Assembly: GCF_000993785.3 (NCBI RefSeq)
Contig: NZ_CP009922.3
Span: 1,426,001-1,490,000 of the forward strand
Direction of reading: 5' to 3'
Length of the DNA stretch: 64,000 bases
Source of the DNA: Streptomyces xiamenensis
GTDB taxonomy: Bacteria > Actinomycetota > Actinomycetes > Streptomycetales > Streptomycetaceae
Of this stretch, positions 27,055-35,703 are shown in pieces. Under the pieces are notes generated by a model. That model had not been told where the DNA came from. It saw only the letters and a program-made list of their open reading frames with translations, and did not search any database. Position numbers and translations under genes: made by a program. Numbering within the stretch: the stretch's first letter is position 1; each line of letters begins with the position of its first letter.

Positions 27055-28793
27055 GAAGGCAGCACCCAGATGGGGTTGGAGTAGAACCACAGGTCGCGCC
27101 ACGGGTCGGCGTCGCCGACGACGTCCAGCGCCGGACCGTTCGGGTCGGTGGCGGCGCCGTGCAGGCCCACCTGCGAGCGGTTGCCGTCGGTGCCGCGCAC
27201 CCGGACGTACACCGGGCGGTCGACCTTGCCCAGCTTGTGGGTGAGGGTGACGGAGCCGGTCGACTTGTTGACCTCGAAGGACTGGGCGACCTTGGTGCCG
27301 GGGGCACGGAAGCCGTCGCGGTCCTGCGCCGCGCCGGTGACCTCGCCCCGGATGACGTCGACCCGGGCCAGTTCGGGCACGAAGCCGGCCCAGTTGGCGC
27401 CGTTGGCCAGCGCGATCTCCAGCCGCAACTCCACGCTCGTACCGCGCTTGACCTGGAGGGTGCCGCCGAGGGTGGCGGAGCGGTTGCCGCCGCGCAGCTG
27501 GGCGTCGAGGCCGGAGATCAGCCCGCCGTGGTCCACCCAGACCCGGCCGTCGCGGATGCCTTCCATGACGGCGGCGTAGGAGAAGCCGGTGGCGCCGACG
27601 TGGGTGCGGCTGTACTGGCCGGGCCAGTAGTCGCCGGCGTCCAGGTTCAGGCCGCCGGAGTACACCGGGTCGCCGTGGAAGCCGTTCGCGTCGAAGTCCG
27701 TGTCGGAGGGGCGGGCGGCGGTGTCGGCGTAGTTGCTGTGCGAGTCGGAGTTGGCGCTGATCCACCAGGGCTTGCCCTCGGCGAGCAGGCTGTCCCACAG
27801 GCCGCCGACGGTGGCGGTCATCCAGTCGAAGCCGCCCCAGGTGCGGTAGCTCTCGGCCGGGTAGGCGGGGAAGGAGCCGGCGCCGGGGCTGGAGTCGTAG
27901 TAGCCGCGGCCCGAGCCGGGGCCGCCCGGCTTGGCGATGCCGGCGGCCTGGTGGCCGGGGGCGCCCTCCATGCCGACCGCGATGCCGGGCTGCGCGTCGC
28001 GCCAGGCGCGGATCTCGTGCGGGGAGTCGATGCCCTTGCGGGAGGGGTGGTTGGCGAGCATGAGCGCGGCCTTGACCTTCTTGCGCTGGACCTGCTCGGC
28101 GAGGAAGTTCAGGCCGGAGATGGCCAGGGCCTCGTTCTGCGGGGTGTCGGCGGTGGCGCCCTTGACGGCACCGTCGTAGCCGGTCTCGAACTGCTTGAGG
28201 ACGTCGACCTCGTTCTTGCCGGGGTGGACGAAGACGGTCGCGTGCTCGGCGGCGGGGATGTTCCACTCCAGGCCCTGGAAGACGAGGGTGTCCTGGTAGC
28301 GCTCCCGGGCGGCCTTGATGTCCGGGTTGACCTTCTCCACGCCGATCCGGGAGTGGTTGGTGCTGCCGTGGTCGGTGATGACCATCCAGTCCAGGCCGTG
28401 GCGCGCGCCGTTGCGGACCTGGTCGGAGACCCGGTACAGGCCGTCGGAGCTGTACTGGGTGTGGATGTGGTGGTCCCCGGCCAGCCACAGCATCCGGCCG
28501 TTGCCATTGCCGTTGCCCCGGCCGTTGTTGCCGGTGGGGCGGGTGCCGGGGGCGGCGGCCGCCGCCTCGAAGGCGGAGGACCCCAGCACGCCCGCGCCGG
28601 CGATCCCGGCGCCCAGCAGTCCGGCGCGGCGCAGCATGGAGCGCCGGGAGAGCTGATCGGGGCTCAGCTCGCTGTCCGGGATCTCCGTGTCCATGGCGGC
28701 CGGTAGCGCCCGGGGTTCCCCGTCGTGCTCGTGGTCGTGCCTGTGACCGTGTTCGTGGTCATGACCGTGCGGGTGGTGGTGTCCGTGCCCCAT
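27051..28793 (-). CDS. Tat-exported PHP-domain phosphoesterase with His-rich N-terminus
   Basis: 580 residues. The first 25 are almost only His, Gly, Asp and Glu (MGHGHHHPHGHDHEHGHRHD). A twin-arginine signal (SRRSMLRRAGLLGAGIAG) appears unusually late, at about residues 49-66. The PHP metallophosphoesterase domain has GDHHIHTQYSSDG, WMVITDHGSTNHS, LANHPSRKGIDSP and ISANSDSHSNY, which would carry the metal ligands. A beta-sandwich-like C-terminal region follows. Likely an extracellular phosphodiesterase or phosphatase; the His-rich leader may bind metal before export. RBS CAGGAGCGATCCC is present. Confidence 0.8.
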   Translation of the reverse strand: MGHGHHHPHGHDHEHGHRHDHEHDGEPRALPAAMDTEIPDSELSPDQLSRRSMLRRAGLLGAGIAGAGVLGSSAFEAAAAAPGTRPTGNNGRGNGNGNGRMLWLAGDHHIHTQYSSDGLYRVSDQVRNGARHGLDWMVITDHGSTNHSRIGVEKVNPDIKAARERYQDTLVFQGLEWNIPAAEHATVFVHPGKNEVDVLKQFETGYDGAVKGATADTPQNEALAISGLNFLAEQVQRKKVKAALMLANHPSRKGIDSPHEIRAWRDAQPGIAVGMEGAPGHQAAGIAKPGGPGSGRGYYDSSPGAGSFPAYPAESYRTWGGFDWMTATVGGLWDSLLAEGKPWWISANSDSHSNYADTAARPSDTDFDANGFHGDPVYSGGLNLDAGDYWPGQYSRTHVGATGFSYAAVMEGIRDGRVWVDHGGLISGLDAQLRGGNRSATLGGTLQVKRGTSVELRLEIALANGANWAGFVPELARVDVIRGEVTGAAQDRDGFRAPGTKVAQSFEVNKSTGSVTLTHKLGKVDRPVYVRVRGTDGNRSQVGLHGAATDPNGPALDVVGDADPWRDLWFYSNPIWVLPS

Positions 28794-29022
28794 GGGATCG
28801 CTCCTGTGTCCACGCGTTGTCGCTGCCGCAGGAACTCTGAGAGTGGCAGGTGAACACGAACCCGTATCGACGCCACGTGGAGAAGAACAAAGGAGAAGAA
28901 TGTCAGGGAATCACCGACGGAATCGGCGAAGAAACCGGGCGAAGAAACCGGCGAGGGGATCGGCGGCGGACGAGGGGCGGCGGGCACGGTCCCGCCCGTT
29001 CCGCCGCCCCGACCCGACCCGG

Positions 29023-29199
29023 TCAGCGACCCTCGGAAGGCACCTGTCGGCCGTGTTCCGGCCCGGCCGGCTCCGCGGACTCACCCGCGCTCACGGCGGT
29101 CCCGCCGGCCAGCACCAGCAGCCCGGCGGCCAGCACTCCGGCCCCCACCGCGGCCAGATTGCGGCGTCCGGTGGGCCTGCGGTGCCTGCTGCGGCTCAT
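29023..29199 (-). CDS. Small secreted or membrane peptide
   Basis: 58 codons: a basic N-terminus (SRSRHRRPTGRRN), one hydrophobic segment (LAAVGAGVLAAGLLVLAGGT) and an acidic tail. The ATG has GAGGA at good spacing. It could be a small secreted peptide or single-pass protein. No homology is recognised, and its reality rests on the start signal and signal-like composition only. Confidence 0.45.
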   Translation of the reverse strand: MSRSRHRRPTGRRNLAAVGAGVLAAGLLVLAGGTAVSAGESAEPAGPEHGRQVPSEGR

Positions 29200-29354
29200 G
29201 GGGTCCTCTCGTGTACCGAACCGTCCTGTACACCTCAACCTAGAAAGCGCTTGTTCACTCCGTCAATCCCCGCCCCGGGCCGGTTCGGTGGACGTCCTGT
29301 GGTGGTTCACGGGGGGCTCACAGATCGCGCCGGTGGACCGGCGGCCCGTTGTGC

Positions 29355-29580
29355 GTGCGGGCGTTGCCGGCCGGTGACCCGCCGCTCATCCGATCCGGGC
29401 TGCGGGTGCTGATCGCCGACACGGCCGGGCTCCAGGTGGTGGGCGAGGCCGGGACCGGCGCGGAGGCGGTCGCGCCGGCGGCCGAACTGTGCCCCGATGT
29501 GGTGGTGATGGACGTCCGGATGTCCGGCATGGACGGCGTCGCGGCCACCCGGATCATCACGGCGGGCGGCGTGGGCCCGC
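29355..29580 (+). pseudogene. Response-regulator receiver remnant (NarL-type)
   Basis: The translation LIRSGLRVLIADTAGLQVVG, EAGTGAEAVAPAAELCPDVV and VMDVRMSGMDGVAATRII matches the first 65 residues of a NarL/LuxR-type receiver, including the phospho-Asp. The N-terminal strand is degenerate (the expected Asp-Asp pair reads AGD), no clean start exists, and the similarity stops abruptly with no LuxR helix-turn-helix. It looks like a gene fragment left by deletion. Confidence 0.6.
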
Positions 29581-29712
29581 CGGGTCCGCACCCGCGCCGC
29601 ATATGCCTATGTCCCGTTCCACGCGCTCCTCCCCCATCTGCGGCTTGCACGGCATATGGGACGGGTAGGGCTCTTGGCCGGAATCGCCGCCCCCACCCGA
29701 AGAGGTTCGACC

Positions 29713-30801
29713 GTGCCCATGGGACCGCTCGCCGACGCGCTGATCCGGGTGCCCCGGCACGCGTTCATTCCGACCGCGGCCTGGGCCAAGCCCGCGGCGG
29801 GCGACGGGTACTGGATCGACCGGGAGCGGGATCCCGACCTGTGGTGGACGGCGGTGTGCTCCGACACCGTGGTCTTCACCCAACTGGACGACGGGGCGAC
29901 CGAGCTGACGGCGCGGAACGCGGCCCGTACCTTCGCGCCCACCTGCTCGGCGTCCAGCCCGCTGCTGATCACCGCCTTTCTGCGGCACCTCGCGCCCGCG
30001 CCCGGCGACCGGGTGCTGGAGGTGGGGACCGGCACCGGCTGGACGGCCGCGCTGCTCGCGGACCTCACCGGAGACCCCGGGCGGGTGACGACCGTCGAGA
30101 TCGACGCCGCGCTGGCGGCCGTCGCCGAGCGCAATCTGCGCGCGGCGGGACCGGTGCCGCGTCTGGTGGTCGGCGACGGCACCGCGGGGGCGCCGGAGCA
30201 CGGGCCCTTCGACCGGCTGCACATCACCGCCGGGGTGCGGGAGATCCCGTACCCCTGGATCGAGCAGACCCGCCCCGGCGGCGTCATCGTGCTGCCCTAC
30301 GCGCCTGTGATGCGGCTGCTGCGGCTGGTGGTCGGCGCGGACGGTTCGGCGCTGGGGACCTTCCACGAGGACTGCGCCTTCATGCCGCTGCGCTCCCAGC
30401 GCGGGACGGGACCGGGCACCCCGGCCGGCGACCCGGGGCCGCCCCGGACGCGCGCGCTGGACCGCGATCCGGCGCCGCTGCTCGATCCGGCGCCCGGGCT
30501 CCAGCTGCTGTTCGACGTCCTCCTCGGCGATCTGCCCTGGGAGGGCCGCGACGGGGAGCTGGTACTGGCCGGCGGCGCCTCCCGCGCCACGGTACGGGCG
30601 GGCGAGGTCACCCAGAGCGGGCCGCGCGATCTGTGGGACGAGGCGGAGCACGTGCACGCCGCATGGACCGACCGGGGCTGCCCGGGACCGGACCGGATGG
30701 GCCTGCGGCTCACCCGGGAGCGACAGTACGTATGGCTGGATGATCCCGCCTTCCCGGCGACGGACATCCTCACCGCGAGAGGGGATACGCACCATGGCTG
30801 A
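29713..30801 (+). CDS. SAM methyltransferase, protein-L-isoaspartate methyltransferase-like
   Basis: 362 residues from the preferred GTG at 29713 (GAAGAGG 8 nt upstream; an earlier start at 29656 is possible). It begins LADALIRVPRHAFIPTAAW, as in PCMT-type enzymes. SAM motif I is DRVLEVGTGTGWTAALLADL near residue 117, then FDRLHITAGVREIPYPWIEQ and GGVIVLPYAP. A 120-residue C-terminal extension is unlike housekeeping PCMT, resembling enzymes dedicated to natural-product or peptide modification. It overlaps the tiny CxxC gene. Confidence 0.75.
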   Translation: MPMGPLADALIRVPRHAFIPTAAWAKPAAGDGYWIDRERDPDLWWTAVCSDTVVFTQLDDGATELTARNAARTFAPTCSASSPLLITAFLRHLAPAPGDRVLEVGTGTGWTAALLADLTGDPGRVTTVEIDAALAAVAERNLRAAGPVPRLVVGDGTAGAPEHGPFDRLHITAGVREIPYPWIEQTRPGGVIVLPYAPVMRLLRLVVGADGSALGTFHEDCAFMPLRSQRGTGPGTPAGDPGPPRTRALDRDPAPLLDPAPGLQLLFDVLLGDLPWEGRDGELVLAGGASRATVRAGEVTQSGPRDLWDEAEHVHAAWTDRGCPGPDRMGLRLTRERQYVWLDDPAFPATDILTARGDTHHG

Positions 30802-30892
30802 CTGTGGATCGTGCGGGGGCCAGGGGTGGGTGTGGGTGCACTACGACGGCAAGCGCCGGAAGGAGAACTGCCCCATCTGCACCGGGAAGTGA
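30794..30892 (+). CDS. 32-residue CxxC/CxxC mini-protein
   Basis: A very small gene overlapping the end of the methyltransferase gene by 8 bp. The product reads MADCGSCGGQGWVWVHYDGK then RRKENCPICTGK. CGSC and CPIC flank an aromatic/basic loop, a pattern expected for a zinc knuckle or DnaJ-type half-finger. Overlapping start and family-like composition support reality. Role unknown; it may assist or be modified by the methyltransferase. Confidence 0.6.
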   Translation: MADCGSCGGQGWVWVHYDGKRRKENCPICTGK

Positions 30893-30980
30893 GCCGGAGG
30901 CGGGTGGGACCGCCGGCGCCCGGGGATGGGCGGGCGGCGGCGGCCCCGGTCGGTGGGGGTGCGGGCCGGCGGCTACGGGG

Positions 30981-32504
30981 TCACGCGAGCCGGATGACGT
31001 TCCACGACAGCGGCTCCAGGGTGGCGCTCAGGGTGCCGTCGGTGAGCGTCGTGCCGGTGGCCGCGTGCGGGGCGACCCGCTCGGTGTTCTCCAGGGTGTT
31101 GCGCGCGTCGGGGTCCTCGTCCGAGAGCACCGAGTGCTCAACGACCCGGGTCAGGTCCAGGCCGTGCAGCACCGCCTCCAGCGGCAGCGCCCGGGTCTGG
31201 CTGCGGTTGACGGCGAAGATGGTGACCTCGCCGGTCTCGTCGTTCTTGACGGCCGTGGTGTGCAGCAGGTCGACCGTGCCGAACTGCTCCGTCTCGTACG
31301 TCGGGGAGTCCGGGCGCACGTCGAGCACCGTGCCGCGCCCGTACTTCGAGGCCGCCGCGAAGGGGAAGTAGGTGGTCTGCTTCCACGCCGGGCCGCCCGG
31401 CTCGGCCAGGATCGGGGCGATGACGTTGACCAGCTGCGCCAGACAGGCGACCTTCACCCGGTCCGCGTGCCGCAGCAGTGCGATGAGCAGCGAGCCGAAG
31501 ACGACGGCGTCCACCACGCTGTAGTGGTTCTCCAGCAGGCGCGGCGCCTCGGCCCAGTCCTCCTGCGGCGGGTCGGTGTGGGCCGGCGCCTCGGGGTTCA
31601 TGTACCAGACGTTCCACTCGTCGAAGGAGAGATTGATCTTCTTCTTCGACTTCAGCTTGGCGCCCACGTGGTCGCAGGTGGCGACGATCTTCTCGATGAA
31701 GGACTCGGTGTCCACGGCCGAGGCCAGGAAGGAGTCGCGGTCCCCGTTCCGCTCCTCGTAGTAGGCGTGCAGCGAGACGTGGTCCACCAGCTCGTAGGCG
31801 TGCTCCAGGACGGTGGCCTCCCACTGCGCGAAGGTGTCCATCCCGGAGTTGGAGCTGCCGCAGGCGACGAGTTCGACACTCGGGTCGATCTGCCGCATGG
31901 CGCGCGCCGTCTCGGCGGCCAGCCGCCCGTACTCCTCGGCCGTCTTGTGGCCGGTCTGCCAGGGTCCGTCCATCTCGTTGCCCAGGCACCACAGCTTGAT
32001 GTCGAAGGGGTCCTTGTCGCCGTGCGCGGCGCGCAGGTCGGACAGGGCGGTGCCGGCCGGGTGGTTGGCGTACTCCTGGAGCTCCAGGGCCTCCGCGACC
32101 CCGCGCGTGCCCAGGTTGACGGCCATCATCGGGGTGCCGCCGACCTTGCGGACGAAGTCGATGAACTCGCTGAGCCCGAACTGGTTGGACTCGGTGGAGC
32201 GCCAGGCCAGGTCCAGACGGCGCGGCCGGTCCTCCTTGGGGCCGACGCTGTCCTCCCACTTGTAGCCGGAGACGAAGTTGCCGCCGGGGTAGCGGATGGC
32301 GGTGACGCCCAGTTCCCGGACCAGGTCCAGGACGTCGGTGCGCAGTCCGGCGGCGTCGGCGGCGGGGTGCCCGGGCTCGTAGATGCCGGTGTAGACGCAG
32401 CGTCCCAGGTGCTCCACGAAGGAGCCGAAGAGCCGCGGGTCCACCTCGGAGACGGCGAAGGCGGGGTCGAGGGTGAAACGGGCGGTCGTCTGCTGAGCAC
32501 TCAT
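30981..32504 (-). CDS. Alpha-L-arabinofuranosidase, GH51
   Basis: 507 residues, full length for intracellular GH51 arabinofuranosidases, which release terminal L-arabinofuranose from oligosaccharides with retention. Motifs: LFGSFVEHLGRCVYTGIYEP, IRYPGGNFVSGYKWEDSVGP, acid/base Glu in WCLGNEMDGPW (about 177), nucleophile Glu in SFDEWNVWYMN (about 295). No signal peptide, so it acts on imported oligosaccharides. Its promoter has several TCGAACA-type sites shared with the transporter operon 20 kb away. Confidence 0.93.
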   Translation of the reverse strand: MSAQQTTARFTLDPAFAVSEVDPRLFGSFVEHLGRCVYTGIYEPGHPAADAAGLRTDVLDLVRELGVTAIRYPGGNFVSGYKWEDSVGPKEDRPRRLDLAWRSTESNQFGLSEFIDFVRKVGGTPMMAVNLGTRGVAEALELQEYANHPAGTALSDLRAAHGDKDPFDIKLWCLGNEMDGPWQTGHKTAEEYGRLAAETARAMRQIDPSVELVACGSSNSGMDTFAQWEATVLEHAYELVDHVSLHAYYEERNGDRDSFLASAVDTESFIEKIVATCDHVGAKLKSKKKINLSFDEWNVWYMNPEAPAHTDPPQEDWAEAPRLLENHYSVVDAVVFGSLLIALLRHADRVKVACLAQLVNVIAPILAEPGGPAWKQTTYFPFAAASKYGRGTVLDVRPDSPTYETEQFGTVDLLHTTAVKNDETGEVTIFAVNRSQTRALPLEAVLHGLDLTRVVEHSVLSDEDPDARNTLENTERVAPHAATGTTLTDGTLSATLEPLSWNVIRLA

Positions 32505-32531
32505 GCGGGTCCCTGACTGACTGAACGGTGT

Positions 32532-32578
32532 TGTTCGATGGTGTTCGTTATTTCGTACATCGGTCGCAGCTTCGAACA
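32532..32578. promoter_or_regulatory. Operator cluster upstream of arabinofuranosidase
   Basis: On the minus strand: TTCGAACA's complement TGTTCGAA at 32571-32578, TACGAAATAACGAACA at 32557-32542, and TCGAACA at 32538-32532. These copies match the sites at 12541-12567, and, as there, begin directly downstream of a consensus promoter. Confidence 0.5.
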
Positions 32579-32585
32579 AAAAGAA

Positions 32586-32614
32586 AATCTAAGGCGGGAT
32601 GGAGCCGGCGTCAA
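32586..32614 (-). promoter_or_regulatory. Predicted sigma70-type promoter of arabinofuranosidase
   Basis: Reading the minus strand, TTGACG (32614-32609) and TAGATT (32591-32586) are spaced by 17 bp. Transcription would start near 32578, giving a leader of about 75 nt that carries the operator repeats. Confidence 0.55.
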
Positions 32615-32650
32615 CGGGGTCCCGCCGACCGCGCCGGCCACTGGCCAGTA

Positions 32651-32666
32651 GTCGATATACCGAACG
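32651..32666. promoter_or_regulatory. Additional operator-like site
   Basis: GTCGATATACCGAACG resembles the 16-bp motif at 12552 (13 of 16 identical). It lies about 35 bp upstream of the arabinofuranosidase -35 box. The rest of the 350-bp gap to the oxidoreductase holds only these sites, the promoter and a terminator. Confidence 0.35.
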
Positions 32667-32779
32667 GAGATCGCATCTGCGAACGTGCGCCGCAACGCAC
32701 CGCACCGGAGAACCGCCGCGGCACAGGGTCAACCGCCCGGGAGCACGAAGCCGGAATCCCGCCCACGGCCGCGCACAAC

Positions 32780-32820
32780 GGAGCCCGGGCGCAACGCCGT
32801 CGGCGTCCCACCCGGGCTCC
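32780..32820 (-). terminator. Hairpin terminator after oxidoreductase gene
   Basis: GGAGCCCGGG (32780-32789) pairs with CCCGGGCTCC (32811-32820), and the loop contains a nested ACGCCG/CGGCGT stem. It sits 36 bp beyond the stop of the oxidoreductase gene on the minus strand. Confidence 0.7.
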
Positions 32821-32855
32821 GGCACGCGCCGTCGGCGCCGGCCCCGACCGCGCGC

Positions 32856-33875
32856 CTACAGGCGCACCAGCATCTTCCCGGTGTTCTCGCCGCGCAGCAT
32901 CCCCAGGAACGCGTCCAGCGTGTGCTCGACGCCGTCCACCACGGTCTCCTCGTACTTCAGCTCACCCGACCGCACCCACGCGCCCGCCTGCTCGACGAAA
33001 CGCTCGCGCAGACCCTGGTGATCGCCCACCAGCATTCCCTCGATCCGCAGCCGCTTGCCGATGACCTGGCTCAGGTTGCGCGGGGCGGCGGGCGGCTCGG
33101 TGGCGTTGTAGAGCGAGATCATTCCGCAGATCACCGCCCGGCCGTGGACGTGGAACGCGTCGATCGCCGCCTCCAGGTGCTCCCCGCCCACATTGTCGAA
33201 GTAGACGTCGATGCCGTCCGGGGCCGCCTCCCGCAGCTGCTCGGTGACCGGCGCCGGGTCCTTGTAGTTGAACGCCGCGTCGAACCCCAGGTCCTCGGTC
33301 AGCCAGCGCACCTTCTCCGCCGAGCCGGCGCTGCCGACCACCCGGCCCGCGCCCAGCAGCCGGGCCAACTGCCCCACTTCGCTGCCCACCGCGCCCGCCG
33401 CGCCGGAGACGAAGACCGTGTCGCCCTCCGTCAGCCGGGCCACCGCCACCAGCCCGGCGTACGCGGTCAGGCCGGTCATCCCCAGCACCCCCAGATAGGT
33501 GCTGAGCGGGGCGTCACGCTCCGAGACCCGCCCGGCCCGCGCCGCGTCCACCACCGCGTGCGAACGCCAGCCCAGGCCGTGCAGCACATGGTCGCCGGGC
33601 GCGAACCCGGTGACCCCCTCCCCCACCGCCAGCACCTCGCCGACCGCGCCGCCCTCCATCGGCTCCTCCAGCCGGTAGGGCGGCACGTACGAGGGCACGT
33701 CGTTCATCCGGCCGCGCATGTAGGGGTCGACGGACAGGTAGACGTTGCGTACCAGCAGCCGGCCCGGGCCCGGCGCCTCCAGCGGGATCTCGCGCAGCGC
33801 GAAGTCCGAGGAAGTGGGGACACCATGCGGGCGGGCGACCAGATGCCAGGCGAGAGCGGTGCTCGGCAGGGACAC
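32856..33875 (-). CDS. MDR-family NADP-dependent oxidoreductase (zinc-free)
   Basis: 339 residues of the leukotriene B4 dehydrogenase/CurA-like branch of medium-chain reductases, which reduce alkenal/enone double bonds. Motifs: NVYLSVDPYMRGRM, YLGVLGMTGLTAYAGL, nucleotide motif VFVSGAAGAVGSEVGQLA, DVYFDNVGGEHLEA and VICGMISLYN. No zinc-binding cysteines are present. GTG start with GGAGG 6 nt upstream. Probably independent of the sugar regulon, with its own terminator. Confidence 0.88.
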   Translation of the reverse strand: MSLPSTALAWHLVARPHGVPTSSDFALREIPLEAPGPGRLLVRNVYLSVDPYMRGRMNDVPSYVPPYRLEEPMEGGAVGEVLAVGEGVTGFAPGDHVLHGLGWRSHAVVDAARAGRVSERDAPLSTYLGVLGMTGLTAYAGLVAVARLTEGDTVFVSGAAGAVGSEVGQLARLLGAGRVVGSAGSAEKVRWLTEDLGFDAAFNYKDPAPVTEQLREAAPDGIDVYFDNVGGEHLEAAIDAFHVHGRAVICGMISLYNATEPPAAPRNLSQVIGKRLRIEGMLVGDHQGLRERFVEQAGAWVRSGELKYEETVVDGVEHTLDAFLGMLRGENTGKMLVRL

Positions 33876-33992
33876 GGAGAACCTCCGGGTGGGGGGGACG
33901 GCTCAGGAGCGCCGCGGCACGGTGCGCACCGCGGCTCCCTGGTCAACCTTCCCCCCGGCAGGGACATTCCGCACCAGCGGAAGCGCTCCGGC

Positions 33993-34859
33993 TCAGCCCG
34001 CGAACGCCGGCTGCGGCAGCCCGCTGCCCGCGCCCGGCAGCACCAGGACCGAACCCGCCAGCGGCTCGGCCGCCGGATCGGTGCCGGTGGCGGCGGTGGT
34101 GATGTACAGGTCCGTCAGGTCCGCGCCGCCGAACGCGCAGGCGGTGGGCTGCGAGACCGGCACCGGGACCGTACGGTCGAGTTCGCCCGCCGGGGTGTAG
34201 CGGAGCACCGCCCCGCCGCCCCAGAACGCCACCCACACACAGCCGTCGGCGTCCACCGTCAGCCCGTCCGGGTCGCCCGGCATCGCACTGGTGTCCACCA
34301 GCGGGGCCCGGCGCACCTCGCCGTCGTCGGAGAAGGTGAGGATGTCGATCCGCTTGGTGGGGCTGTCGACGTAGTACGCCCGGCCACCGTCCGGGCTCCA
34401 GCCCAGACCGTTGCTCACGGTGACCTCGGGGAGGAGGGTGTGCACGGTGCCGTCCGCGTCCACCCGGATGAGCGTGCCGCCGCCGGTGGCCTGGTCGTAG
34501 CGCATGCTGCCGGCCCACAGCGAGCCGTCGGGCGCGACCGCCGCGTCGTTGGCGCGGCGGCCCGGCACGACCTCGCGGTGCAGCCAGCGGAAGCCGGTGC
34601 CGTCCGGCTCGTACAGGCCGATGCCGTCCCGCAGATTGACCACCAGACCGCCGCCGGCCCGGGGTTTGGCGGCGCCGACGTGCTGCTCGACCGGCAGGAC
34701 GGTGTTCGTGCCGCCCGCCGGGTCGTGGGAGTGGACGCGGGAGCCCAGGATGTCCACCCAGATCAGCCGCCCGGCCGCCGGGTCCCAGGTCGGGCCCTCG
34801 CCCAGCTCCGCCCGCGCCCGTATCGCGATGTCGAGTCCCTGCCCAAGGTGCTGTGCCAC
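33993..34859 (-). CDS. SMP-30/gluconolactonase-like sugar lactonase
   Basis: 288-residue six-bladed beta-propeller lactonase. Metal-site motifs: ELGEGPTWDPAAGRLIWVDI (Glu ligand), RANDAAVAPDGSLWAGSMRY (Asn) and VSNGLGWSPDGGRAYYVDSP (Asn, Asp). It hydrolyses sugar lactones to aldonic acids, the step between the Zn dehydrogenase and the enolase-superfamily dehydratase at 12.6-14.8 kb. It lies 26 bp after the IclR gene on the same strand, so they are probably co-transcribed. Confidence 0.88.
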   Translation of the reverse strand: MAQHLGQGLDIAIRARAELGEGPTWDPAAGRLIWVDILGSRVHSHDPAGGTNTVLPVEQHVGAAKPRAGGGLVVNLRDGIGLYEPDGTGFRWLHREVVPGRRANDAAVAPDGSLWAGSMRYDQATGGGTLIRVDADGTVHTLLPEVTVSNGLGWSPDGGRAYYVDSPTKRIDILTFSDDGEVRRAPLVDTSAMPGDPDGLTVDADGCVWVAFWGGGAVLRYTPAGELDRTVPVPVSQPTACAFGGADLTDLYITTAATGTDPAAEPLAGSVLVLPGAGSGLPQPAFAG

Positions 34860-34885
34860 GCGAACCCTCTCCCTGAAGTGTGCGG

Positions 34886-35692
34886 TCAGTCCCGGTTGCC
34901 GGTGTGATGCCCGAGCCGCTCGGACAGATCGGCCGCGCCGCGCGCGGCCAGCTCCGCCAGTTCCCGCTGCCGTTCCTCGCTCCAGCGGATCATCGGCACC
35001 GAGACGGACAGCGCCGCCACCACCCGGCCGGCCCGGTCCCGTACGGGGGCGGCCACACAGCTCACATCGGGGTTGGACTCGCGCTGCTCGTAGGCGATGC
35101 CCCGCTCCCGCACCCGCGCCAGCTCGGCGCGCAGCTCCTCGGGGGAGGTGAGGGAGTTGGGGGTCATGGCGGTGAGCCGGGCGGGGAGCCGGGCGGCCAG
35201 GTCCTCGGGCGGCAGGGTGGAGAGCAGCATCTTGCCGACGGCCGTGCAGTGCGCGGGCAGTCGGCGGCCGGTGGCGGAGACCATCCGTACGGCGTGGGTG
35301 CTGTCGACCTTGGCGATGTAGATGACGTCGGCGTCCTCCAGGACGGCGACGTGCACGGTCTCCCCGCAGGTCTCGGCGATGGCGCGGGCGACCTGCTGGC
35401 CCTCGGCGGCGAGATCGAGCTGCTCGGCGTAGCGGCTGCCGAGCTGGTACGTGCGCACCCCGAGGCGGTAGCGGCCCGGCTGCTCGGGGACCGGGACGAG
35501 ATAGGAGCGTGCTGCCAGCGTGGTGACCAGCTCGTGGACGGTGGTGCGCGGGAGCTGGAGCCTGCGGGTGATCTCGGGCGCGGAGAGCGTGCCGTCCCCG
35601 TCGAGGAACAGCTCCAATATGTCCAACGCACGGCTGACCGCCGGTACGCGACGCCCCATGACCGCGGCCTCCGCTCGCTCACTGTTCGGCAT
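34886..35692 (-). CDS. IclR-family transcriptional regulator
   Basis: 268 residues. An N-terminal winged helix (PAVSRALDILELFLDGDGTL, APEITRRLQLPRTTVHELVT, residues 15-75) is followed by the IclR effector domain (CGETVHVAVLEDADVIYIAK, LPAHCTAVGKMLLSTLPPED, GIAYEQRESNPDVSCVAAPV). Typical ligands are organic acids from catabolic pathways. Adjacent to the lactonase and carrying a TCGAACA site in its own promoter, it is the best candidate controller of the arabinose/sugar-acid regulon. A shorter start at 35659 is possible. Confidence 0.88.
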   Translation of the reverse strand: MPNSERAEAAVMGRRVPAVSRALDILELFLDGDGTLSAPEITRRLQLPRTTVHELVTTLAARSYLVPVPEQPGRYRLGVRTYQLGSRYAEQLDLAAEGQQVARAIAETCGETVHVAVLEDADVIYIAKVDSTHAVRMVSATGRRLPAHCTAVGKMLLSTLPPEDLAARLPARLTAMTPNSLTSPEELRAELARVRERGIAYEQRESNPDVSCVAAPVRDRAGRVVAALSVSVPMIRWSEERQRELAELAARGAADLSERLGHHTGNRD

Positions 35693-35703
35693 GCCGGTCA
35701 GAT

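Noticed and set aside
27159..28706. 515-codon plus-strand open frame
   Set aside because: Antisense to the PHP-domain gene; Val/Gly/Ala-rich shadow with no family features.
29560..29680. GCATATG-type inverted copies near 29608 and 29653
   Set aside because: The arms do not pair well beyond the short core once spacing is considered; not convincing as a repeat or att site.
32685..34907. 740-codon plus-strand open frame
   Set aside because: Antisense to the MDR oxidoreductase and SMP-30 genes, both with full motif sets.
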